Assembly (NCBI GenBank): GCA_945643635.1
Contig: CALZFC010000166.1
Span: 158,515 to 222,514, forward strand
DNA length: 64,000 nucleotides
Direction of reading: 5' to 3'
Source of the DNA: Allodiplogaster sudhausi
Lineage: Eukaryota; Nematoda; Chromadorea; Rhabditida; Diplogasteridae
Within the stretch, counting starts at the first letter, position 1. The number at the start of each line of letters is the position of its first letter. Under the pieces are notes generated by a model that was not told where the DNA came from, did no database searches, and saw nothing but the letters and a program-made list of their open reading frames with translations. Made by a program: the position numbers and the translations under genes. Shown in pieces: positions 12,301 to 24,300 of this stretch.

Positions 12301-15300
12301 ATCAGTTGGACGTATATAAAGAAGATGCTGCAAACACGGAGGAAACCAAGTGTGCATCACAAACAATACATTTGATTATGAAAGTCACAAATTGCGAACA
12401 GTTATCTTGACTCCTTCTCTATGCAATAGCAATATTGAAAGGTGATTTTGCTGTCGTTCTCGATATGTAATATGATCTGTTCATCATTGAAGAAAATTTC
12501 TTGTCAGTGCAATAGTAGTATTGAAAGTAATGTTGGTTCCATACTCAAAATGGAATATGATCATCATTCATTGTCTAATGTAAGGTCAAAATGTTGACAG
12601 TTTCCTCCTCAATGATTTTCAATCATTCTTGGTACATCGAAATATTACAAACCAAAGAACATCATGGTGAACAAGAGTGCAAGTACTCTACATACATTGT
12701 TTATTGCACACCGAGGCACGAACATATTGAAATGAAATCGTATTATTAATAATATATTTGCTGTGGGGCCACCACAGGTGGTGGGATATGCTATTGAGTT
12801 TGAGTCTGAAACACATATATGGGGTTCTATCAATAAGGAAAGCGCAGTAGAAGTTTAAGAGACCACATAACTTCACAATTTTATCATACTAAAAAGAATA
12901 GAAGTTGAATCAAAGATCTAAGAAAAAAAGATTAGGGCTATAGAAATATAGTGTTTCTAATCTAATACGTTGTGGTTTTTTTAGATGACAGACTAAAGAA
13001 AAGAGAGTTCACAGGAATGGTGGATCGGTATCCAAATTGTGCTGAACTAAGAAGATTATGTTTGTTTAGGTAATCCAGTATGAGGATAAAAATTATACGT
13101 TCTATTACCTTGGAGGTTGAGGAGATTGGACAGAAGGGTTCCCGGGATCAGACAGTTCCCGGGATCAGACTTAATACATTTTTGATTTTAAACAGGACGC
13201 ACTATCGCAGTAAGTAAATGAATATGTAGAAGGAACTGATTGAACATAATAAAAACTGGGATGCAAGAAATAGTAGAGGTTTCTTTCATGTAAACATATG
13301 GAATTTTGCCGGAGGAGGTAATATTTCTAAATGAAAGGCTGAGAATTTTTATTCATTTATTCATTTATATGTACATCCAAAGGGGATATGACATGAAGAT
13401 CATTGAACAACAATTCACGCGGCAAGAGCATGCCATGTACGCAGAATTTCCAGTACATAATATTAAATGAAAAGAGAAGAAAGAAATTATGTAACTAATA
13501 GAAACGATATGTAGACTCAATGACACTAAAGTACAATAGAAAAGTAATAGATAATATATAAAGATAATTATTTAGAGGAGCGTTTACGCATTATTCACAA
13601 GGATATGGAGTATAAGTGGACGAGGGAACAGACAGTTGTTGAAATGCACGCACACATACCACAACCAAAGTGCTGGAGTTAATGCAAAATGGAAAGATAC
13701 TAGTCATGTATGGCAAAGGTGTGATGAGGTAGAAGACTCAGAGGATTGGACATTACATATCATGGAACTCAACATAGATTTTATTGTTCTTCAAATGACA
13801 GCTTAATAGTTATGTTTCATATGTCTAAGCAATCATATGTCTAAGCAATAGCACACTCACCACAATGAAGATACTTTTCAGCTGCATTCTGAAAGGATTA
13901 TCTCTCCATCTTAATTACAATAAAAGGAGGAATGACAGACTAAGGCTTCTTAGCCTCAACAGTATTCATTCGGTAGGAGATGATATATGATGGAGTGAAG
14001 TAAAAGGTCTATCTATGCATCTATGTATATGGTAACTATGTCAACGAACTTCATTAATTTTACAAGATTAGTAGGACTGAGCATATTTTGTTATTATTTA
14101 GAGAGTTACACGAACATGGATGCACACTTTCCAATTCGTTGACTTGCAATTTTCTCATGTTCATACAAGTTGTATTAAAAGAAAGATTTATGTATGCACG
14201 AGTCAGTAAAGTTGTAAAGAGGAGAGGGGTTAGCAATAGTGTGGGAAATATACATGCACTTTCCGAACTTTTCTATTACTCCTCAATCTTTGTAACTGTT
14301 TATTTATTTAATTATGTTAATCAAAGCGGGCATGATTTAACAACATTTGACGTAGCAAAAGCGTGGAATAAATATAGACAAAATATCCTAAACACAAGAA
14401 GAACATTTCATGAAGCCATAACATATTTAACAAGTATCATTCTCGGAATATAGACTTAAAATAAGTTTTATCATGATCATATTCTACATGGATTTAGAAC
14501 AAGAACATATATTTCACAGAACAATGTAGGTATTAAGCGAAAGTGGGAAAGGATGCTTTACAATCAGCAGCAGTCATCTTGATCTTATAGCGCCACTGAG
14601 AGAAATTCCAGAGGGAAGAAAGCGTTGTCGGCTGACGAAACTAGAGGTAGGCTAGGGCATGCACTTGTGAACCATGTTGACAGAACATGTATTCCTGAAT
14701 TATTCGATTTGTAAAACAAAAAAAAAAAGAATGGCAGTAAAATATAAAAAAGACCTGAATGGAGACCCTGACAGGTATTCTACCGAGAGAACTGTGATGC
14801 CCTGCGACATTCAATCGAACAGTGATGTGTGTCGATGAGTTTGAGCCTGGGATAATGCGTGGCTGATTGATGATGAAGTTTTCGATGAGGTGGTTAGTGC
14901 GAATTCGTTCCTCTCGAAGGATGTTATTGATTGAGTCAATCTCGTCCGTTGTGAGAGTACTCGTCGCGATGATTCGAATTCCAAGTGTGAAGAAGAGATA
15001 TATAGGGAGAGGAATGAAGTCTGGCAGGACCATGATCGCTGCAACTCTGTTTATCATTGAAAGCATTACCAATTTGATAAATTACGATAATAATTATACA
15101 TCAAAGAAAAATTGAAGATATAAAATGTAAAAAAAAGAACTAATGGTTAGCCGCTGTAAGTAGCGAGACATAAACCAACAAGCAAATCAACAATCCGATA
15201 TCTGCGAAGGAAGATGTAATTCTTATCAGTCCTTAGGATCATAAAGGAGAGAGCTAAAATATGTGTCAACTAAAGTGAAGAGAAATAGTATAGGTTAGAA

Positions 15301-18300
15301 GACATAGAAACAAAAACACAAAAAAATAAATAACGAAAACAGAGATACTTGTTCTTCACCATTTTATCTGTTACTTTAGAACATGGCTATCCTTAACTCT
15401 ATTGAATTTTGAAAACATTATTTAAAAATTTGATACACACCATCAACACATTCACTAATAATGATACATCCAAGAAAATGAATGATATGTAAAATGAAAA
15501 AAAAAATTCATAGCCATTCTAAGTAATATATATGTAACAAGGACAGTGAAGGAAAATAGTATAGGTAAGAAGACTTAGTAAAGGCAACAAAGATTGAATA
15601 TATCTTACTTCATAATTTCTTCAGTTACATGTACATATGTTCTATTTTCTTTGTATTGGATGTTGCACCATGAGAAACGTTTGAAGCGTCACCTGTACAA
15701 AAAAGAAAGCCTGTTAAAAAACAAACTGCGATGTAATGTTTATTGACTATGCTGACCTTGTCTATGCCATGAAGGATTTTGTGAATGAAGATCACACTTT
15801 GCGTTTTGTTCTTACTTAAATAAATTTGTCGAAGAACATAAATGCAACTACTTGGACAAAGAGAGAAATAGAGAAGAAGTAATACAAACCTTAGTGTCAC
15901 ATTTTGGAATCTTCCTGGTAAATGTTTCCTACAATCAGACAAGACACTTGTTCACAAAACTTAAGACACCATACGCAAGAAAAAAATCACTTACATCAAC
16001 ATGGTCATACTTTGCCATATCGTTGTTGGAAACTTAACGCACTATCTTTACCAATTATATTCGGAAAAAGAAGACATAGACATGTAAAATAACATGTAAA
16101 GTGAGTATTTAGACAATGAGAGAAATAGACAAGAAGTAATACAAACCATAGTGTCACATCTTGGAATCTTACTGGTAAATGTTTCCTACAAACAGATACT
16201 TGTTCAAACACTTTAGAAAAAATATGCAAGAAAAAAATCACTTACATCAACGTGGTCATACTTTGCCATATCGTTGTTGGAAACTTAATGCACTATCTTT
16301 GCCGATTATATTCGGAAAAAGAAGACATAGAAATGTAAAATAACATGTAAAGTGAGTACTTAGACAAAGAGAGAAACAGACAAAAAGTAATACAAACCAT
16401 AGTGTCACATCTTGGAATCTTACTGGTAAATGTTTCCTACAAACAGATACTTGTTCACAAAACTTAAGAAACCATATGCAAGAAAAACATCACTTACATC
16501 AACATGGTATAAACCATAGTGTCATATTTTGGAATCTTGCTTGTAAATTTTTCCAACAAACAGACAAGACAAATGAAGACAACAGACTCAAACTTGGTTG
16601 TTCACACAACATAAGAAAACATACTACGTAACCAGTACGCAACGAATCCCCCTCTCAAATTGTCTCTGTAATTTTTCTAAGTCCAAAATCACAGTTGAAA
16701 TTTTTCATAATTTTTTTAAGTCTATGCATTTTGCAAGGTGTTGGTGCTAACCATTAGTTCTTTTTTTTACATTTTATATCTTCAATTTTTCTTTGATGTA
16801 TAATTATTATCGTAATTTATCAAATTGGTAATGCTTTCAATGATAAACAGAGTTGCAGCGATCATGGTCCTGCCAGACTTCATTCCTCTCCCTATATATC
16901 TCTTCTTCACACTTGGAATTCGAATCATCGCGACGAGTACTCTCACAACGGACGAGATTGACTCAATCAATAACATCCTTCGAGAGGAACGAATTCGCAC
17001 TAACCACCTCATCGAAAACTTCATCATCAATCAGCCACGCATTATCCCAGGCTCAAACTCATCGACACACATCACTGTTCGATTGAATGTCGCAGGGCAT
17101 CACAGTTCTCTCGGTAGAATACCTGTCAGGGTCTCCATTCAGGTCTTTTTTATATTTTACTGCCATTCTTTTTTTTTTTTGTTTTACAAATCGAATAATT
17201 CAGGAATACATGTTCTGTCAACATGGTTCACAAGTGCATGCCCTAGCCTACCTCTAGTTTCGTCAGCCGACAACGCTTTCTTCCCTCTGGAATTTCTCTC
17301 AGTGGCGCTATAAGATCAAGATGACTGCTGCTGATTGTAAAGCATCCTTTCCCACTTTCGCTTAATACCTACATTGTTCTGTGAAATATATGTTCTTGTT
17401 CTAAATCCATGTAGAATATGATCATGATAAAACTTATTTTAAGTCTATATTCCGAGAATGATACTTGTTAAATATGTTATGGCTTCATGAAATGTTCTTC
17501 TTGTGTTTAGGATATTTTGTCTATATTTATTCCACGCTTTTGCTACGTCAAATGTTGTTAAATCATGCCCGCTTTGATTAACATAATTAAATAAATAAAC
17601 AGTTACAAAGATTGAGGAGTAATAGAAAAGTTCGGAAAGTGCATGTATATTTCCCACACTATTGCTAACCCCTCTCCTCTTTACAACTTTACTGACTCGT
17701 GCATACATAAATCTTTCTTTTAATACAACTTGTATGAACATGAGAAAATTGCAAGTCAACGAATTGGAAAGTGTGCATCCATGTTCGTGTAACTCTCTAA
17801 ATAATAACAAAATATGCTCAGTCCTACTAATCTTGTAAAATTAATGAAGTTCGTTGACATAGTTACCATATACATAGATGCATAGATAGACCTTTTACTT
17901 CACTCCATCATATATCATCTCCTACCGAATGAATACTGTTGAGGCTAAGAAGCCTTAGTCTGTCATTCCTCCTTTTATTGTAATTAAGATGGAGAGATAA
18001 TCCTTTCAGAATGCAGCTGAAAAGTATCTTCATTGTGGTGAGTGTGCTATTGCTTAGACATATGATTGCTTAGACATATGAAACATAACTATTAAGCTGT
18101 CATTTGAAGAACAATAAAATCTATGTTGAGTTCCATGATATGTAATGTCCAATCCTCTGAGTCTTCTACCTCATCACACCTTTGCCATACATGACTAGTA
18201 TCTTTCCATTTTGCATTAACTCCAGCACTTTGGTTGTGGTATGTGTGCGTGCATTTCAACAACTGTCTGTTCCCTCGTCCACTTATACTCCATATCCTTG

Positions 18301-21300
18301 TGAATAATGCGTAAACGCTCCTCTAAATAATTATCTTTATATATTATCTATTACTTTTCTATTGTACTTTAGTGTCATTGAGTCTACATATCGTTTCTAT
18401 TAGTTACATAATTTCTTTCTTCTCTTTTCATTTAATATTATGTACTGGAAATTCTGCGTACATGGCATGCTCTTGCCGCGTGAATTGTTGTTCAATGATC
18501 TTCATGTCATATCCCCTTTGGATGTACATATAAATGAATAAATGAATAAAAATTCTCAGCCTTTCATTTAGAAATATTACCTCCTCCGGCAAAATTCCAT
18601 ATGTTTACATGAAAGAAACCTCTACTATTTCTTGCATCCCAGTTTTTATTATGTTCAATCAGTTCCTTCTACATATTCATTTACTTACTGCGATAGTGCG
18701 TCCTGTTTAAAATCAAAAATGTATTAAGTCTGATCCCGGGAACTGTCTGATCCCGGGAACCCTTCTGTCCAATCTCCTCAACCTCCAAGGTAATAGAACG
18801 TATAATTTTTATCCTCATACTGGATTACCTAAACAAACATAATCTTCTTAGTCCAGCACAATTTGGATACCGATCCACCATTCCTGTGAACTCTCTTTTC
18901 TTTAGTCTGTCATCTAAAAAAACCACAACGTATTAGATTAGAAACACTATATTTCTATAGCCCTAATCTTTTTTTCTTAGATCTTTGATTCAACTTCTAT
19001 TCTTTTTAGTATGATAAAATTGTGAAGTTATGTGGTCTCTTAAACTTCTACTGCGCTTTCCTTATTGATAGAACCCCATATATGTGTTTCAGACTCAAAC
19101 TCAATAGCATATCCCACCACCTGTGGTGGCCCCACAGCAAATATATTATTAATAATACGATTTCATTTCAATATGTTCGTGCCTCGGTGTGCAATAAACA
19201 ATGTATGTAGAGTACTTGCACTCTTGTTCACCATGATGTTCTTTGGTTTGTAATATTTCGATGTACCAAGAATGATTGAAAATCATTGAGGAGGAAACTG
19301 TCAACATTTTGACCTTACATTAGACAATGAATGATGATCATATTCCATTTTGAGTATGGAACCAACATTACTTTCAATACTACTATTGCACTGACAAGAA
19401 ATTTTCTTCAATGATGAACAGATCATATTACATATCGAGAACGACAGCAAAATCACCTTTCAATATTGCTATTGCATAGAGAAGGAGTCAAGATAACTGT
19501 TCGCAATTTGTGACTTTCATAATCAAATGTATTGTTTGTGATGCACACTTGGTTTCCTCCGTGTTTGCAGCATCTTCTTTATATACGTCCAACTGATACG
19601 ATATATGTATTAACCATTCTCTGTGAATATGTTTTGTATGTACACAATATTCTTAATGGATATATTCGTTATGTGTCTGACTATTGAACTTCACCAAGAA
19701 TTGTTTTGGTGAGTTGTGTCTTGTTTTATAATTGTTTTTTTGTAGAACTCCCTAGTATCACAGCTTATTTGTTATAGGCTAATCGAGTTAAACAACATTA
19801 ATGTGAAACTTGAGTACATCCACATATGCTTCGTAAAACAATCGACCAACTAACATTGACAAATAATTCACGCTTACGATTTCTTCTTAGACATTCTATA
19901 AAAAGGTCGTAATGTAAGATGAGTAGAAGCTGTCAAACATGTGGTAAAAGACAATGAAGAACGGATCGTCTTTCACATCGTCACTTTCATTATTACTAGT
20001 GCATAGAGTAGGAAGCAATGTAACTGTTAGAGTTTCGCTATCAAATGTATTGTTTGTGGCTTCGTTCTAGCTGCCTTCCTTGGCGTTGGCAATGTCTTCT
20101 TTATTTACGTCCAACTGATAAGATATATGAGTTAACCAATCATTGACAATTCCTTTTTGTATGTACATAATATTCATAAGTTGCATACTTGAATTGGTAA
20201 TGCGAACTGAACTTATTGGATATACATTAGTTATGTGTCTGACTATTGAACTATAACAAGAATTTTTTGGTTAGTTGTGTATTTTAATATAATTATTTTT
20301 CTGTTGAACTTCCTCGTATCACAGCTTATTTGTTATAGGCTAATCGAATAAAATAACATTACTTTGTAACGTGCGTTCATCACTTCTGTTTCTTGTAACA
20401 ATCGACTTACTAACATTGACAAAATATTTTACGTCTACCGATTGGAGTTCAGAAAATACTTGGTCATCATTTTAGAGGTAGATGCATACTATAAAATATG
20501 TATGTTTCTTCTTCCTGAAAAAAAATTATAATGGACTTGGAAAAATACGATGGTGAATTATTCTAGGTAGGCTTTTGAACTTGGAATAAATTATTGTATC
20601 ACTTGAACATAACATATAAATTATTGTATCACTTGAACATATACGCCTGCATCTTTGTAACTGATATTACAGGGAGGCCGATAGCTTTCTTCCTTCATTT
20701 ATTTATTTCGAGATTTTCGATAACAATTTCTCTTACTTTATACAAGGCTATTGAGATCCCTCACTTGCTTCATTGTACTATATGTATGCACTAACGATTC
20801 ATGTCTTTGCATTGCCAACTGTCTTTGTACTGCCTAAATGTTGGGGCCAATATACTAAATAGAGTACATTGAAATACTTGTTCTTAATTTATGCTTGTAA
20901 ACTAGAGAATATTTCCGTACATTTTGTTCATCCTCTCACTACTCATTCTTCCTGGACTTGTGAAAATGCAATGATATAAATTCATGGAGTGCTTTGGAGT
21001 TGGGAATATATTATTGTATAACTTGTCACTTGTACATGTACGTATGTATGCGCATATGTTCAATAGGGAGCTGGTATGACGGTCGATTGGCTCATTGACT
21101 CATTGGTAGTGGTTCGTTTACAAATCAAAAATTCCAAATAAACGTCCAGCTAGTATTGGAAAAAGAATTCGCGCGGACGGGAAAGCATACGAAATGGTTT
21201 GCTATTTGACATTTCATTTTATTTAAAAATTCATTTTGCTTTTAGGTTGAGAACGATGAGGAAGAAACAGTCAAAAACGTGTCCATTGGCAAGGAGGGAA

Positions 21301-24300
21301 AGATCGTCTTCCATATCGAGAAAGGCAGCAAAGTTACTTTCAATATTACTATTGCATAGAGAAGGAAGCGTCGTAACTGTCCGCATCCTGCAGCTTTCGT
21401 GATCAATGGACTTTTTGTGATTTGACTCTCCTGTTATATGCACTATTTCTCACTTGTCCGCCTTGGCGCTGGCAGCATCCTCTCTAGATCCTGAACGCTG
21501 ATAAGACATGCATCATAGCCCATATGACATATTTCGTAATTTTTTTCCCTTCTCTAACTTGTATGTACATAAATCATATGTTATTTTCGTTATTGCGTGG
21601 GCGTTATTTATTTCATAATAGATTCCATTACCAACAGTAATGATATAAATAGAATTCGTGGGCATTATATTACATAACATACAGTGAAAGTACAGAGAAT
21701 GACTTGGTCATCATTTAAGAGAGCACATGTCACTGGTGTAATATTAGGACTTGGAAAATATTCCTGTACTGAATAATTAACGAGGGGTTTTGGCCTTGGG
21801 AAATATGTATCACTATCACATACACGTTTGCATGTCTACATATTCAGTTGAGAGTTGGCATGACGGCCGATTGGCTCATTGGTAGTGTGTTAGTTTTCAA
21901 ATCTAAAGGTCCAGGTTCGACCCCCCTCGGGCCAAACTCAATTGTTGTATTTATTCCGGACTTGTGATATTACCACTGGCTGAAAAATATTATCCCTTTG
22001 GGCATAATCTGTGATCATGTGATGTATGATCACATCCCACACGAATGTCTACATCTTCACTTGCAAGTTGGTATGATGACCGAATAGCACATTGGTAACG
22101 TCACGACATACGACGCAAGCGGCTCAGGTTCGATTCCTCTCAGTGTTCTGGACTTGTGATATTCCAACTAGTAGAAATCCCCCTCCGTGACTGATGTGTG
22201 ATCTTTAATGTATGATCCCTTCCACACGAATGTCTACATCTTCACTTGCTAGTTGTCATGATGGACGAATGACCGATTGGTAACGTTACAACATACTACG
22301 CAAGCGACCCAGGTTCGGATCCGGTCGTTGTCCTGGACTTGTGATATTTCGATTGACCAAGAACACGGTGGAATGAATCCTGGACTTAGAAAAATAACGG
22401 GAAAAATTTCAACGGGACGTTCTGGACTTAGAAAAATATCGGTGGAAAATTTCAACGGGGACTTCTGGACTTAGAAAAATAAAGGTCGAAAATTTCAACG
22501 GGAGTTCTGGACTTAGAAAAATTTCACTTGCCTAAGAACATGAGCACACTCATCATTCTCTCTCTCTTTCTCTCTCGCTCTTTCTCTCTCTCTTTCTCTC
22601 TCTCTCTTTCTCTCTCTCTCTTTCTCTCTCTCTCTTTCTCTCTCTCTCTTTCTCTCTCTCTCTTTCTCTCTCTCTCTTTCTCTCTCTCATTCTCAGATGG
22701 TCACAACAGCTGCGCTGTCTGACGTGGCGCGCCGCTCTGACCAATTTGCGTGACCCTTCCATTCTCTACGTTCAGCTCTTCCAGACGATTGTTCGTGTTA
22801 CGGTTTCCTGCCATTCATTTTCCACTCACAACGTTGACTTGGCAACTACATTTCTAATTTCTGTCAATGTCTTCATACAATGCCTATGAAGCACAAGTAA
22901 AATAAATAAACAGTCTAATTTCACAGCTCGTCTCACTGCTATCAGGAATGGTTTTCTTCGGCGCTGGCAAGATCGATTCTCAGGTTTTTTTCGCTTTCGC
23001 TAGCCGTTACTAAAAGGATCTAAAAGTGCTACAAATAAACTAGATATGTGAAGGTGTTATTAGGCTTGTAGGATAGCATAAATTCAGGTTTGTGAGTTTG
23101 TTTTAATGTGCTTTAAACATTACACTCTGTTTATGTGCCTAATCGATAAATAGATGGGAAAAGAGGAAATTGCCTCCTTCCTATTTTTCTCTCCTCTCTC
23201 GTAGGCATCGATCATGAACGTGAACGGCGCGCTGTTCCAGCTGGTCGGCAGCATGAACTATCTCTTCATTTTCAACGTTGTCATTGTACGCATTGGAATG
23301 CTTTTACAATTAAGAATGACAAAAGTAATAATTTTTGATGTTGTTTAAAGGAGCCAAAAACTCAATCTTGAATTCGCGTCACTTTTTGCCTGACCGAAGT
23401 GCGAGCTAGAATGTGTTTTAGAAAGACGCGACTACAAAGATCGGGAAGATTAAAAAAATTACAGCTGATTTTCGTGCAAAAAATGATAGGCAGTTAAATT
23501 TAGTAAACTAAAGTATTCAGACGACAGAGTTGTTTCCCCTAAACACCAAATACATTCCAAATTGCAGACATTCTGTAAAGAAGTGCCAACATTTTTGCGA
23601 GAGCACCAAGCGAATCTCTACCGCACAGACGCCTACTTTCTTGCAAAGAACATTGCGGAGGTAAAACGTTTTCTGTCATGACATGGAATCGAACTCGGGT
23701 ATCACTCGCTCAGCGGGCCACCATCTGACCACGCGGCCATCTCGGCTTCCCTTGCAGTTGCCTCAGTACACGCTGTATGCTGTAATCTACGCGACAATGC
23801 AGTACTGGATGGTCGGTCTCGTCCCTTCGCTCTCTGCCTTCCTCATCTACCTCGCCGTTTCCGTGCTCATTCATCATGTCGCGCTGTCGATCTGTCAGCA
23901 CCCTCTTCCGCTCTGTCTCCCCCCTCTTTCCCTACATCTCCTCCCTCTCCCCATCTCTTTCTCTAACTTTTTCTCGTTCCCTCTCCTTCGTCCTCTCCCT
24001 TTCCTTCCCCTATCTCTCTTACTCTTTTTATCTCTCTCCCTCTCTTTCTCCTCTCCCTCTCTCTTCTTCTCCACTCTCTCTCTCTTCCTCTCTCTCTAAC
24101 TCTCTTCAGCCTATCTTCTCTCGTGCTGCTTCCGCACCGTCGCACTCGCCTCTTCCTTCCTCACCGTAATCATCGTGCCGTTGCAGGCCTTCGGTGGCTT
24201 CTACATCAACACGGTTTAAATTAGTTTTTATTACTAATAATTATTTTACCTTTTAAATATCTTTATGAATTAAGGGCTGTAATTTTAACATAATTAATCA

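Larger units (their letters stand above)
9349..15151 (+). repeat. Left arm of the giant inverted repeat
   Basis: The order from the tip inward is: terminal hairpin, four 42-bp repeats, three tRNA-like modules (minus strand), the two-exon gene with the acidic product (minus), degraded copies of it within about 560-bp tandem units, a long AT-rich stretch (about 12650-14080) where I see nothing definite beyond a 20-bp direct repeat near 13138-13172, an orphan frame (plus) and the two-exon membrane-protein-like gene (minus). Identity with the right arm stops sharply after GGTTAGC at 15151. Confidence 0.9.
9349..22556. mobile_element. Giant foldback-like element with 5.8-kb inverted arms
   Basis: Bases 9349-15151 and 16746-22556 are reverse complements over about 5.8 kb, around a 1594-bp unique spacer. 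Differences I found: one substitution (A13045 versus C18853), a 7-bp ATGCTGC-type indel near left 10425, and a one-base A/T homopolymer difference (14716 region). The tips read ATGATGAGTGTGCTCATG, which itself folds (ATGAG/CTCAT). The element lies within ABCG intron 12 with exons 12 and 13 intact on either side. Foldback transposons are defined by very long inverted repeats with subterminal tandem repeats, which fits. I found no recognisable transposase, integrase or polymerase, so the class is uncertain. A palindromic duplication not caused by transposition is the main alternative. Confidence 0.85.
16746..22556 (-). repeat. Right arm of the giant inverted repeat
   Basis: Mirror copy of the left arm. 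It begins at GCTAACC (16746) and ends at CACTCATCAT (22556), immediately before a TC microsatellite. It carries the 7 bases that the left arm lacks near 10425. The genes and tRNA-like modules are in the opposite orientation to those of the left arm, so each pair points outward from the centre. Confidence 0.9.

Noticed and set aside
12645..12876. Overlapping 62-codon frames in the left arm, mirrored at 19022-19253
   Set aside because: AT-rich codon use, two overlapping frames of equal length, no splice pattern; likely chance.
21862..21934. A functional tRNA with a TCA anticodon
   Set aside because: A and B boxes and length fit, and a TTTCAAA loop can be drawn, but the acceptor, D and T stems do not pair properly. 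Annotated only as tRNA-like.
9349..22556. Polinton/Maverick or another DNA transposon with terminal inverted repeats and a polymerase
   Set aside because: No polymerase B, integrase, protease or capsid-like open frame is present, and almost all of the length is inverted repeat.
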